The notes below the pieces were generated by a model. That model was given only the letters and a program-made list of their open reading frames with translations. It was not told the DNA's origin and did no database searches. From Pseudoneobacillus sp052180215 (GTDB taxonomy: Bacteria; Bacillota; Bacilli; Bacillales; Cytobacillaceae): a stretch of DNA of 64,000 nt. Shown here in pieces: positions 18,464 to 27,080 of the stretch (the stretch's first letter is position 1; each line of letters starts with the position of its first letter). The position numbers and the translations under genes were made by a program. The DNA is taken from NCBI RefSeq assembly GCF_052180215.1, contig NZ_CP197471.1, positions 3,744,001 through 3,808,000 on the forward strand. The letters run 5' to 3'.

Positions 18464-18535
18464 CGCCCTCGGAGGGAATCGAACCCCCATTTTAAGAACC
18501 GGAATCTTACGTGCTATCCGTTACACCACGAGGAC
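18464..18535 (-). tRNA. tRNA-Arg (CCG)
   Basis: A 72-nt cloverleaf: acceptor GTCCTCG pairs with CGAGGGC, anticodon arm TAAGA-TTCCGGT-TCTTA gives anticodon CCG, and the T arm contains GGTTCGATTCC. The CCA end is not encoded. It reads CGG codons. Confidence 0.95.
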
Positions 18536-18554
18536 ATATAACAGTCGCTTTCCT

Positions 18555-18583
18555 ATTATATAAGAGGTTTACCCTCTTTGCAA
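18555..18583 (-). promoter_or_regulatory. tRNA-Arg promoter
   Basis: Minus-strand TTGCAA (18583-18578), 17-bp spacer, TATAAT (18560-18555). The spacer itself contains an inverted repeat AGAGG-GTAAA-CCTCT. Confidence 0.75.
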
Positions 18584-18615
18584 GAAGAAACAGGGTTCGA
18601 AGCTAAATCTACGTT

Positions 18616-18641
18616 GATTAAAACAACTATTTTTAGGGTAT
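18616..18641 (+). promoter_or_regulatory. Candidate SigB promoter of clpP
   Basis: GATTAA, 14-bp spacer, GGGTAT; one mismatch from the SigB consensus GTTTAA-N12-15-GGGWAW. B. subtilis clpP also has a SigB promoter upstream of the SigA one. Confidence 0.6.
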
Positions 18642-18708
18642 GATGGATAAAGGATTTTTCGGTTATGAAAGTTGTCGAACGAAATCATCATTTTAAAGAT
18701 TCGAATTG

Positions 18709-18738
18709 TTTGACCTTAATTGACCATCAGTGTATGAT
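18709..18738 (+). promoter_or_regulatory. clpP SigA promoter with CtsR box
   Basis: TTGACC (18710-18715), 17-bp spacer, TATGAT (18733-18738). The heptads TTTGACC-N3-ATTGACC (18709-18725) match the CtsR operator (complement GGTCAAW-N3-GGTCAAA) and cover the -35 box, so CtsR would block polymerase until heat or protein stress. Confidence 0.88.
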
Positions 18739-18780
18739 AACAATACATAACTACTCTTATTTTAAAGGAGGAAATAAAAG

Positions 18781-19392
18781 ATGAATTTGATACCTACAGT
18801 TATTGAGCAAACCAATCGTGGCGAAAGAGCCTATGATATTTACTCTCGTCTTTTAAAAGACCGTATTATCATGTTAGGAAGCGCTATTGATGATCATGTT
18901 GCAAACAGTATCGTAGCCCAATTACTTTTCCTAGAAGCAGATAATCCTGAAAAAGATATATCCCTTTACATTAACAGTCCTGGCGGAAGCATTACTGCTG
19001 GTATGGCGATTTATGACACGATGCAATTTATTAAGCCAAATGTTCAAACCATTTGTATCGGTATGGCAGCATCCATGGGTGCTTTCTTACTTGCGGCTGG
19101 TGAAAAAGGTAAACGTTATGCATTACCAAACGCTGAAGTGATGATTCACCAACCACTTGGCGGAGCACAAGGTCAAGCGACTGAAATTGAAATCGCAGCG
19201 AAGCGTATTCTTTTCTTACGTGATAAGTTAAACGGTATTTTAGCTGAGCGTACAGGTCAACCAATGGAAACGATCGCAAAGGATACTGACCGCGATAATT
19301 TCATGACCGCTGAAGTAGCAAAAGAATATGGTTTAATTGACCATATCATTACACGTAACGAATTAGTTGATAAGAAAAAAACTGAGAAATAA
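18781..19392 (+). CDS. clpP: ATP-dependent Clp protease proteolytic subunit
   Basis: A 203-residue serine protease forming the 14-mer chamber used by ClpC, ClpE and ClpX; it also degrades SsrA-tagged proteins. Catalytic Ser is in GMAASMGAFLL (about 98), His in EVMIHQPLGG (about 123) and Asp in DTDRDNFM (about 172). N-terminal MNLIPTVIEQTNRGERAYDI is the conserved axial-loop region. AAAGGAGG precedes the ATG. It is monocistronic with CtsR and SigB control signals. Confidence 0.98.
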   Translation: MNLIPTVIEQTNRGERAYDIYSRLLKDRIIMLGSAIDDHVANSIVAQLLFLEADNPEKDISLYINSPGGSITAGMAIYDTMQFIKPNVQTICIGMAASMGAFLLAAGEKGKRYALPNAEVMIHQPLGGAQGQATEIEIAAKRILFLRDKLNGILAERTGQPMETIAKDTDRDNFMTAEVAKEYGLIDHIITRNELVDKKKTEK

Positions 19393-19401
19393 TATAGTAT
19401 A

Positions 19402-19436
19402 GGGACTAAGGCTTCTGCCTAGTCCCTTTTTTGTTT
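19402..19436 (+). terminator. clpP terminator
   Basis: Stem GGGACTA(AGGC) / (GCC)TAGTCCC followed by TTTTTT. Confidence 0.9.
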
Positions 19437-19514
19437 CTATAAGAAAAGTTAGTTTCGGAGTACAAATTATTAAAAAACAATGGTTTTCACAATTGACTTG
19501 TAATTGCACAAAAA

Positions 19515-20050
19515 TAGGCACCTTCGACTCGATAGCGGATCGTGCGTCCTATACGAGTGAGAAAACACCCATATTTTAATAATAACGGATGGTAGGTCCG
19601 ATAAATTTATCTCTATTTTTTATAGGACACTGAGTACGCTATTTGTGTCAATTATGCTATTTTGGAAGAGTTATCGGACACAGGGTACGCTATCGGCTTA
19701 TAATGGAGCAGAAACGGGCACCTTTTACCCTGATAGCGGATCGTGTGTCCTATACGAGCGTGAAAACACCTATATTTTTAGGAATAACGGATTGTATGTC
19801 CGATAAATTTATCTCTATTTTTTATAGGACACTGAGTACGCTATTTGTGTCAATTACTCTATTTTGGAGTAGTTATAGGACACAGAATACGTTATCGGCT
19901 TAGAATGGAGCAGATATGGGCATCTTTTACCTCAATAGCGGATCGTGTGTCCTATACGAGCGTGAAAACACCTATATTTTTAGCAATAGGGATTGTATGT
20001 CCTATAAATGTTTTCTCTCATTTTTGCGGACACAGGGTACGCTAATTAGG
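19515..20050. repeat. 201-bp tandem repeat built of spaced inverted motifs
   Basis: Two full units and one partial unit of about 201-202 bp (the block ATAGCGGATCGTG recurs near 19533, 19733 and 19935). Each unit holds four versions of one motif in two orientations, CGGATCGTGTGTCC or GGACACNGNGTACG, with centres near 19542, 19592, 19631, 19682 and 19743, i.e. spacings of 50, 39, 51 and 61 bp. Open frames across it translate the repeat and have no ribosome-binding site. The array fills the convergent gap between clpP and crh. Confidence 0.85.
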
Positions 20051-20164
20051 TCTAACGTTCACCAGTGTGATTTCCTTTACGAATTATATAATTGCCGCTT
20101 TTACTTATGAATCACAACGATAAAAGCAGTTCAATTTAGGGTACGAAAAAACATTTTGCACCTA

Positions 20165-20203
20165 AAAAACAAAAGACTAAGCATATATAATGCCTAGTCT
20201 TTT
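20165..20203 (-). terminator. crh terminator
   Basis: Minus-strand stem AAAAGACTA / TAGTCTTTT followed by a T run (GTTTTTT). Confidence 0.85.
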
Positions 20204-20210
20204 GATCTAT

Positions 20211-20468
20211 TTACGCTTCTTGTTCGATAAACTTCGCAAGAGCGGCTAAAGCTTCTGTTTCATCATGACCATCTGTTGAAATGGTAATCGTTGAACCTGA
20301 GCTAATCGCTAAACTCATTAAACCCATGATACTTTTCGCATTTACCTTTTTTCCGTCCTTCTCTAAAAACACATCTGATGAAAAACGGTTAGCTTCCTGT
20401 ACAAACTGTGCTGCTGGTCTTGCTTGTAAACCTGTTTTTAGTTTTACCTCAACTTGTCTCTCAACCAT
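20211..20468 (-). CDS. crh: HPr-like catabolite repression protein Crh
   Basis: An 85-residue HPr paralogue. Position 15 is Gln (KTGLQARPAAQF) instead of the phospho-accepting His of HPr, so it cannot carry PTS phosphate, while the regulatory Ser46 (NAKSIMGLMSLA) is kept. HPr kinase (encoded at 46994-47926) phosphorylates Ser46 and P-Ser-Crh acts as CcpA co-repressor. It is the last gene of the yvcI-rapZ-yvcK-whiA-crh run, 40 bp after whiA. Confidence 0.97.
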   Translation of the reverse strand: MVERQVEVKLKTGLQARPAAQFVQEANRFSSDVFLEKDGKKVNAKSIMGLMSLAISSGSTITISTDGHDETEALAALAKFIEQEA

Positions 20469-20508
20469 ACTTAACTTCCTCCCTAATGAATCCTATTTAT
20501 TATTTATC

Positions 20509-21456
20509 TCAATTTGAGATTGTTTCTCCTGAACGTAGCTTTTCAGCAATTTCATCAATTTTTCTTAGGCGATGATTGATTCCTGATTTACTAATGGCGC
20601 CACCAGACATCATTTCACCTAATTCCTTTAATGTAACATCTTGATATTGAACACGCAGCTCTGCTATTTCCCTTAACTTATCTGGCAAAATATGTAGACC
20701 AACGTTTTTTTCAATATAACGGATATTTTCGACCTGTCTGATTGAAGCCCCTATCGTCTTATTCAGATTAGCGGTTTCGCAGTTCACTAGTCTATTTACG
20801 GAATTTCTCATATCACGAACAATACGGATATCTTCAAAGTGCATGAGCGCATTATGAGCACCGATAATATTTAGAAATTCAGTGATTTTTTCAGCTTCTT
20901 TTAGATAAGTGATAAAGCCTTTTTTTCGCTCTAACGTTTTGCTGTTTAAATCAAAGGTGTTCATTAACTCACAAAGTGAATCATTATGTTCCTTATATAG
21001 TGAAAACACCTCTAAATGATAGGATGATGTTTCAGGGTTATTTACGGAACCTCCTGCTAAAAATGCACCTCTTAAGTAAGAACGGCGGCAGCATTTTTTC
21101 TTCACTAAATCCTGGGAGATATCATGAACAAACGTAAAGCTCTCACCTAATATTTTTAGGTCTTCAAGGATTTCTTTTGCTTGCTCTTTTAAACGAACAA
21201 TGTATACATTATTCTTTTTTAATCTCATTTTTTTCCGAACTAGCAGTTCCACTGGCACTTGGAAGTTCTTTTTAATAAGGGTATAAATTCGTCGAGCAAT
21301 GGCTGCGTTTTCGGTTTGAATATCGACGATTAATTTTCGGTTAGAAAAGGATAATGACCCATTCATTCGAATTAAGGCCGACAACTCCGATATCCCGCAG
21401 CAATCCTTTATGTCTAACGTGGTTAATTCTTTTTTTGTTTCAGATGCAAAAGACAC
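20509..21456 (-). CDS. whiA: DNA-binding protein WhiA
   Basis: A 315-residue WhiA: an N-terminal degenerate LAGLIDADG homing-endonuclease fold (KKCCRRSYLRGAFLAGGSVNNP near 120-140) and a C-terminal helix-turn-helix (TLKELGEMMSGGAISKSGINHRLRKI). In Bacillus it affects cell division and chromosome segregation. GTG 21456 (SFASETKKELT follows) is chosen: GGGGGG lies just upstream and it matches known WhiA starts. yvcK ends about 100 bp upstream. Confidence 0.95.
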   Translation of the reverse strand: MSFASETKKELTTLDIKDCCGISELSALIRMNGSLSFSNRKLIVDIQTENAAIARRIYTLIKKNFQVPVELLVRKKMRLKKNNVYIVRLKEQAKEILEDLKILGESFTFVHDISQDLVKKKCCRRSYLRGAFLAGGSVNNPETSSYHLEVFSLYKEHNDSLCELMNTFDLNSKTLERKKGFITYLKEAEKITEFLNIIGAHNALMHFEDIRIVRDMRNSVNRLVNCETANLNKTIGASIRQVENIRYIEKNVGLHILPDKLREIAELRVQYQDVTLKELGEMMSGGAISKSGINHRLRKIDEIAEKLRSGETISN

Positions 21457-21553
21457 CCTTGTCACCCCCCTTAACCAAATACGCAGGTGCGAAGACTTGG
21501 AATGGTACAAGCAACTGGACCCTTAATGGTCAGACAAACGCTTGCACTAGTCT

Positions 21554-22537
21554 TTACGAATGGAAACGCTTTTTGGTTTCATCTTTTATGATTTGATTTA
21601 AAATTTTAGCTACTTTTTTTGTATCGTGACGGATGACTCCGTTTTCAAGGCTCGCAATTTCATCTTGAAGAACTTCTACCCCTAAATTTTTTAAACGATC
21701 TAGATCGAATTTAACTGGCATCGCAAGTTCTTCATGGTAACGCATCTTCACTGGCTCCGGTATAAATTCATTATTAACCAGAATCATATCAATAAACGAT
21801 GCATTCATATGGTCATGAATCGCCTGTACATGATCACTTGCTGTAAAATCATGCGTCTCACCAGCTTGGGTCATTAAATTACAAATATATACCTTTTTAG
21901 CACTTGCTTTGCAAACTTCTTCTCCCAATCTTGGCACAAGCAAGTTTGGTAAAATACTTGTATACAAACTTCCTGGTCCGATAACAATCAAGTCTGCTTG
22001 ACGGATCGCAAGGATCGTTTCTGGCAATGGCCTAATATTTTCTGGACTTAAAAAGACCCGGTGAATTCTTTTCCCTGAAAATGGAATTTTCGATTCACCA
22101 GAAACGACTGTACCATCTTCCATCTGAGCATGTAAAATGACATTTTGATTCGCCGCAGGCAGAACTTTTCCCCGAACATTAAGAACTTTACTCATCTCTT
22201 GAATCGCATGAACAAAGTTCCCTGTAATGGAGGTCATGGCAGCCAATATCAAATTCCCAAGAGAATGCCCTGACAATTCATTGGTTGTCTTAAACCGATG
22301 TTGGAACATTTCCTCTACCAAAGGTTCTACATCCGAAAGGGCCGCTAATACATTTCGGATATCACCAGGCGGCGGAATATGCAAATCCTCACGAATTCGG
22401 CCAGAACTCCCACCATCATCTGCCACCGTGACAATAGCAGTGATATCTAAAGGATATTGCTTCAAACCTCTCAATAGAACAGGTAGTCCTGTGCCACCAC
22501 CAATAATTACAACACGTGGATTTCCGTTCGTTGTCAT
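21554..22537 (-). CDS. yvcK: YvcK/GlmR, gluconeogenesis and cell-wall precursor factor
   Basis: A 327-residue CofD/YvcK-fold protein (VVIIGGGTGLPVLLRGLK at 9-26, TVADDGGSSGRIREDL, PPGDIRN). B. subtilis YvcK, also called GlmR, binds UDP-GlcNAc and stimulates GlmS, channelling carbon to cell-wall synthesis, and is needed on gluconeogenic carbon. Its start overlaps the rapZ stop by 4 bp. Context with rapZ and whiA is conserved across Firmicutes and Actinobacteria. Confidence 0.95.
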   Translation of the reverse strand: MTTNGNPRVVIIGGGTGLPVLLRGLKQYPLDITAIVTVADDGGSSGRIREDLHIPPPGDIRNVLAALSDVEPLVEEMFQHRFKTTNELSGHSLGNLILAAMTSITGNFVHAIQEMSKVLNVRGKVLPAANQNVILHAQMEDGTVVSGESKIPFSGKRIHRVFLSPENIRPLPETILAIRQADLIVIGPGSLYTSILPNLLVPRLGEEVCKASAKKVYICNLMTQAGETHDFTASDHVQAIHDHMNASFIDMILVNNEFIPEPVKMRYHEELAMPVKFDLDRLKNLGVEVLQDEIASLENGVIRHDTKKVAKILNQIIKDETKKRFHS

Positions 22538-23427
22538 GTCGTGGTGTCCTTTCTCCTCTCAATGTCACGATGGTTAATAGATGTATGATAATCCTTTTTG
22601 AAAAATTCGCCAATATGCTGAGCAAGTGCAACAGAACGGTGTTGACCGCCGGTACAGCCGATAGCAATCACCAATTGCGCTTTTCCTTCACGTTTATAAT
22701 GAGGAAGCATAAAAGAAAGTAAGTCGGTTACTTTCTCCAAGAACTTTTGTGTTTCATTCCATTTTAAAACATAAGTAAATACCTCTTCATCCAATCCCGT
22801 TTTTGGACGCATATGGTCTATATAATGAGGGTTGGGTAAAAATCGCACATCAAACACTAAGTCCGCATCAATCGGAATCCCATGTTTGAATCCAAATGAC
22901 ATGACATTGACAGTAAAAATATTTTTCTTATTTACTGTAAATTCCGTTAGAATTTTTTCACGAAGCTCTCTAGGCTTCATGTCAGAAGTAGTAAAAATTT
23001 GTTGGGCGCGACCTTTTAATTCTTCTAGCAATTGTCTTTCCAGCTTAATACCTTCTAATGGCGAACTAGAAGGTGCCAATGGATGAGATCGTCTTGTTTC
23101 TTTATATCGTCTCACTAATGAAGAATCATCTGCATCTAAAAATAAAATTTGCGGTGTGACCCAAGACGTTTCTGCTAAATCATCCAATGCTTTAAAGAGA
23201 TGATCAAAAAACTCTCTTCCTCTCAGGTCCATAACTAAAGCCACTTTATTCATCTTATTTCCAGACTCTTTCATTAGCTCTAAGAACTTCGGTAATAGTG
23301 TCGGAGGTAAATTGTCCACACAAAAGAATCCCAGGTCTTCAAAACTCTGAATTGCTACGGTTTTTCCTGCACCTGACATTCCAGTTATAATGACCATTTG
23401 TGTGTCACTAGTCGAACCCGTACTCAT
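22534..23427 (-). CDS. rapZ: RNase adapter protein RapZ (YvcJ)
   Basis: A 297-residue P-loop NTPase: Walker A GMSGAGKTVAIQ (about 16-27), Walker B-like CVDNLPP, and the C-terminal domain with DVRFLPNPHYI and IGCTGGQHRSV. E. coli RapZ senses GlcN-6-P and guides GlmZ decay; the Bacillus protein binds nucleotides and its target is less clear. AUGA-type overlap with yvcK. Confidence 0.95.
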   Translation of the reverse strand: MSTGSTSDTQMVIITGMSGAGKTVAIQSFEDLGFFCVDNLPPTLLPKFLELMKESGNKMNKVALVMDLRGREFFDHLFKALDDLAETSWVTPQILFLDADDSSLVRRYKETRRSHPLAPSSSPLEGIKLERQLLEELKGRAQQIFTTSDMKPRELREKILTEFTVNKKNIFTVNVMSFGFKHGIPIDADLVFDVRFLPNPHYIDHMRPKTGLDEEVFTYVLKWNETQKFLEKVTDLLSFMLPHYKREGKAQLVIAIGCTGGQHRSVALAQHIGEFFKKDYHTSINHRDIERRKDTTT

Positions 23428-23463
23428 CTTTATTTCCCCCTTTTAAAAATTATCTATAATCAA

Positions 23464-23934
23464 TTAACTGCTAGGATCTAAACGATAGCTAATTAGTTCA
23501 AAATCTGGAGTATATTTAAAAGTTCCATAAATGATACCTTTACCATGAATCATGTAATCTAAGATGTGATAGTCTCCCTGTGCCATTGGAAGTTCACGAA
23601 TTTTGTCAACATGGTACCATGAAAGCTTTCCTTCTTCCGATACTTCTACATTTACTCCATCCGCATCAGAGGCCATGAAGGTAAACATCATCCACTCTGA
23701 TGTAACCTTACCCTCTTCTTCAATAATGATGGTGAAAATCCCTTTAATTTGTGGATTTTTCAAATAGACACCGGTTTCTTCCCGATATTCACGAATACAG
23801 GAATCTCGAACAGATTCACCCGGTTCCATTTTTCCACCTGGTGCCACCCACCAGCCTCTTCGGGGTTTTTGTAGCAATAATATTTTATCCTCTTTTAAAA
23901 GTACACAATTGGTAACACGTTGCAAAACCTTCAC
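23464..23934 (-). CDS. NUDIX hydrolase (YvcI-like)
   Basis: A 156-residue NUDIX-fold protein. The NUDIX box GGKMEPGESVRDSCIREYREETGV (residues about 32-55) is shown by G-x5-E...REYREETG. It probably cleaves a nucleoside-diphosphate derivative (8-oxo-dGTP-like proteins share this form); the substrate is unknown. GTG 23934 lies partly inside a GAGGTG sequence, so a TTG three codons later is possible. First gene of the rapZ-yvcK-whiA-crh operon. Confidence 0.9.
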   Translation of the reverse strand: MKVLQRVTNCVLLKEDKILLLQKPRRGWWVAPGGKMEPGESVRDSCIREYREETGVYLKNPQIKGIFTIIIEEEGKVTSEWMMFTFMASDADGVNVEVSEEGKLSWYHVDKIRELPMAQGDYHILDYMIHGKGIIYGTFKYTPDFELISYRLDPSS

Positions 23935-24101
23935 CTCGATTACCTTTTCATCTATATATTACTTCTCATATGGCAAGTTCAAATATGTTTGTATCATTCT
24001 TATGAATTAGTAATTCCTTTTATTATACTATTATTATAAAGCGCTCACAATGAACAGAACTTGTCAAAATTTAAAAAGCGTAAGCGAACTTTGCAAGAAA
24101 C

Positions 24102-24134
24102 AAAAAAAGGGCACAGGAGGGGTTTCTCCTGTGC
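24102..24134 (-). terminator. trxB terminator
   Basis: Minus-strand stem GCACAGGAG / CTCCTGTGC followed by CCTTTTTTT. It lies about 170 bp after the trxB stop. Confidence 0.8.
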
Positions 24135-24260
24135 ATTCAAAAGTATTTTTAAAAGGGGGTCAATTTCTACCCTTATCATACTATATCAATATTTCACTAT
24201 TGTTACATTCTAGTTAAAACGAAGTTACTTTTCTGTAAAATCTGATTAACGCTTTACCAA

Positions 24261-24297
24261 TTTAAAGCATCGGGGGTCTGACCCCCGATGCTTTAAA
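24261..24297. repeat. REP-like palindrome, copy 3
   Basis: Perfect 37-bp inverted repeat apart from the centre: TTTAAAGCATC, core GGGGGTCTGACCCCC, GATGCTTTAAA. Located between the trxB stop and its terminator; the rest of 23935-24305 holds the terminator and a short GCGTAAGCG remnant at 24077-24085. Confidence 0.9.
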
Positions 24298-24305
24298 GGG
24301 CTAAA

Positions 24306-25253
24306 TTATTCAGATTTTAGTTCTTCTAGCAGTTCTTCTACGTAGTGTTGGGCACTTTGGGCTGCGATACTTCCGTCACCTGTTGCCGTAACAATTTGAC
24401 GAAGTGTTTTTTCGCGAATATCCCCAGCTGCAAAGATTCCAGGTACCTTTGTTTCCATTCGTTCATTTGTTTCAATATATCCGCTTTCGTTGGTAATACC
24501 TAAGTTAGCAAATGGCTTAGAGAGAGGAACCATTCCGATATAAATGAAGATACCATCTGCTTTAAACTCTTGCTCCTCACCTGTTTCGGTATTCACAAGA
24601 GTAACACTGCCGACTTTACCGTCTTTATCGTTAATTTCTTTTATAGTGTGATTCCAAATGAAATCAATTTTTTCATTGGCAAACGCACGATCTTGCAGGA
24701 TCTTTTGAGCACGTAACTCACTGCGTCTATGAACGATGGTTACCTTTGAAGCAAAGCGAGTTAGATACACACCTTCTTCAACAGCAGAGTCTCCCCCACC
24801 AACCACAACAAGCTCTTTTTGCTTAAAGAATGCGCCGTCACAAACCGCACAATAAGAAACACCGCGGCCGCCAAGTTCTTTTTCACCTGGAACTCCGATT
24901 TTTTTATACTCAGCACCCGTTGAGATGATAATCGCGCGAGCTTTATATTGTTTTGATCCAGCTACAACAGTTTTATATTCTTTTCCATCAATAATTTCCT
25001 TGATGTCCCCGTATGCATATTCTGCACCAAACTTCTTTGCATGTTCGAACATTTTCGTTGATAAATCCGGTCCTAAAATATGGTCATAACCTGGATAGTT
25101 TTCAACTTCTTCTGTGTTAGCCATTTGTCCGCCTGGGACACCGCGCTCTAACATTAAAGTAGAAAGGTTTGCACGTGATGTATATACTGCAGCAGTCATC
25201 CCTGCTGGACCTGCACCAGCAATGATAACATCATAGATTTTTTCCTCTGTCAT
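24306..25253 (-). CDS. trxB: Thioredoxin reductase
   Basis: A 315-residue FAD/NADPH flavoenzyme that reduces thioredoxin. FAD-binding GAGPAGMTAAVYTSRA near the N terminus, redox-active CAVCDG (about 135-140), NADPH-binding VVGGGDSAVEE and the C-terminal FAD motif GIFAAGDIREK. Length normal. It is 95 bp downstream of the TPR gene, the usual yvcD-trxB arrangement. Confidence 0.97.
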   Translation of the reverse strand: MTEEKIYDVIIAGAGPAGMTAAVYTSRANLSTLMLERGVPGGQMANTEEVENYPGYDHILGPDLSTKMFEHAKKFGAEYAYGDIKEIIDGKEYKTVVAGSKQYKARAIIISTGAEYKKIGVPGEKELGGRGVSYCAVCDGAFFKQKELVVVGGGDSAVEEGVYLTRFASKVTIVHRRSELRAQKILQDRAFANEKIDFIWNHTIKEINDKDGKVGSVTLVNTETGEEQEFKADGIFIYIGMVPLSKPFANLGITNESGYIETNERMETKVPGIFAAGDIREKTLRQIVTATGDGSIAAQSAQHYVEELLEELKSE

Positions 25254-25348
25254 AAATGTTCACTCCTTCAATAAACCCAATACTCGAATTTATTATTTCC
25301 TAATATCTCTATCCTATAAAACAACACAATTCGAGTCCAAGAATATGC

Positions 25349-26839
25349 TCACTGAAGTAAGTTGTTCACCAATTTTACATATTTTTGAACAGTCGAAACG
25401 GATAATCCATATCTCTCCGCCACTTCTGTTTGAGAAATTTTTTCGCTGCGTAGTTTAAACCATGTATACTCAACGGCTGCAGCCCATGCCTGGTAATTTT
25501 TTAATGGTTGCTGTGATTCTTGATAAACCGTGAACCAAAGTAAATAGATACCCGCCTTTAGAGCACCAATTGGACGATGATGTTCATAAAGATGGAGTGC
25601 CACCTCATGAAAATCAAAAACTTTGCTCTGCTGACGTTCATTTTTCACAAAACCAAAATAGTTATTTTCTAATTCGGTCAATTTATAAAGTGATTTAGGT
25701 GATAGGGCATCTAAGAGCTGTTCTTTTTTAGAAGAGATGGACATTAGGAATAAACCAAATAATCTTTCTTCCATATATTCACTTTCGAGCTTTTGAAAAA
25801 TAGATGCTGTGTGGTCTTCATAGCCACCTAAAATCGGTTGCTCTTCATTCCATGGCTCATGCCCTTCTTTATCAGGACTTAATTCAAGAACAATTTTCCA
25901 GATTGATTTAGAAAAGGTTGGATGTCCAGAATGAAACGCCGTATAGGATAACCAATAATAAAACGAGCCATCCCCTTCAAAGCCCTTTTTATAAAGCTTA
26001 CGAAGCCAAAAATGACCATGAGCATATTCACCTATTAAAGCAAAGGTGGCCCCTAATTTGAATTGATGTTCATCTAAAAGAGGATTTATTTTTTCCAATG
26101 CCGCTTTTAGCTTCATCATTTGCGGTTCATCATTTTGGTAAAAGGCAAAAACAGCCTGATTGCAAATGGCATGTAAATTCCCTGGATTTTTCCGAAGAAC
26201 GTCCTCAAGAATTTCGGCCGCTTTGTCCGTTTCTCCTAAATAAAAATAAGCTAAAGCTAAATTATTATAGGCAGACCAGTATTCAGGATAACCCTCGACC
26301 ACTTCCTCCAGCACTTCAATCGCTTTAGGGAAGTAACCAGATTCAAGCAACTCTCGAGCCTGCTCTTGCTTAATCATAAGGTCATCTTGTTCATACCAAT
26401 CTTCATCCAACTCATCCGCTTCAAAGGTGAGAAGTTCAATGAGATCCTCGGTATCGTCACTAAACTCACCTTCTGGATCTAGCTGTTTATATAAATTAGC
26501 ATGATGATAAGCATCTTTAAATAAGCCTAAATGAGCGTAATTATTTGCTAAAAAATAGTGGCATTCGAACATAAATTCATCGAATTCTTCTAAAATTTGA
26601 TGAAGCAATCGATTGGAATGTTCGTATTCCCCCAATTCTGTTGACACAATCGCCAACTGGCAAGCAATCATCGGTTCTCCAGGTTCCAACTGTAACGCAC
26701 GTTCTAAATATTTTTTCGCACGCCCGAAATCCCGGCGATGAAACGCCTTTAGACCCTTTGTAAAATAATATTCTCCTGTTGGTAAAAAGGATAACAGCAT
26801 TCCAGTTTCCTTTTTTCTTGCTTTTGAGTCTCTATTCAT
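25349..26839 (-). CDS. TPR-repeat protein with C-terminal helix-turn-helix (YvcD-like)
   Basis: A 496-residue soluble protein made of tetratricopeptide repeats: GLKAFHRRDFGRAKKYLERALQ (29-50), a second block near 180-260 (LAYFYLGETDKAAEILEDVL, AIEVLEEVVEGYPEYWSAYN). The C terminus has a helix-turn-helix-like segment SQTEVAERYGLSVSTVQKYVK, so it may touch DNA. Function unknown in the family; the place next to trxB is conserved in Bacillus. CGGAGGA precedes the ATG. Confidence 0.85.
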   Translation of the reverse strand: MNRDSKARKKETGMLLSFLPTGEYYFTKGLKAFHRRDFGRAKKYLERALQLEPGEPMIACQLAIVSTELGEYEHSNRLLHQILEEFDEFMFECHYFLANNYAHLGLFKDAYHHANLYKQLDPEGEFSDDTEDLIELLTFEADELDEDWYEQDDLMIKQEQARELLESGYFPKAIEVLEEVVEGYPEYWSAYNNLALAYFYLGETDKAAEILEDVLRKNPGNLHAICNQAVFAFYQNDEPQMMKLKAALEKINPLLDEHQFKLGATFALIGEYAHGHFWLRKLYKKGFEGDGSFYYWLSYTAFHSGHPTFSKSIWKIVLELSPDKEGHEPWNEEQPILGGYEDHTASIFQKLESEYMEERLFGLFLMSISSKKEQLLDALSPKSLYKLTELENNYFGFVKNERQQSKVFDFHEVALHLYEHHRPIGALKAGIYLLWFTVYQESQQPLKNYQAWAAAVEYTWFKLRSEKISQTEVAERYGLSVSTVQKYVKLVNNLLQ

Positions 26840-27010
26840 GGATTCCTCCGAATTACATTAATCACTAAGAGCTATGCGAAACAGCCATAACTTATGTATT
26901 ATACCACAATTGGGAGGTTGTAGAGAAGAGTTTGGGCAACCGAAATATTTTATATGCCTTCATTGCTTAAAAAGGGGAAAAATAGGTCATAATTTGTTCA
27001 AAAAAAGTTA

Positions 27011-27039
27011 TTGAAAACGTTTTCGTTCTACTGTAAAAT
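27011..27039 (+). promoter_or_regulatory. Promoter of LacI-type regulator with overlapping cre-like site
   Basis: TTGAAA (27011-27016), 17-bp spacer, TAAAAT (27034-27039). The segment TGAAAACGTTTTCG (27012-27025) matches the CcpA cre consensus TGWAANCGNTNWCA at 13 of 14 positions and sits on the -35 box. Confidence 0.75.
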
Positions 27040-27055
27040 TCAAATCAAGAAATAT

Positions 27056-27069
27056 CCGAAACGTTTTGG
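27056..27069 (+). promoter_or_regulatory. Operator O1 for the LacI-type regulator
   Basis: CCGAAACGTTTTGG, a near-perfect palindrome overlapping the ribosome-binding site of the regulator gene. Two more copies occur before the glycosidase gene. Autoregulation is inferred. Confidence 0.7.
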
Positions 27070-27080
27070 AGGATTTAGTA

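Noticed and set aside
19643..20110. Repeated frames that look like a protein with internal duplications
   Set aside because: The similarity comes from the 201-bp DNA repeat; there are no translation signals and the frames overlap one another.
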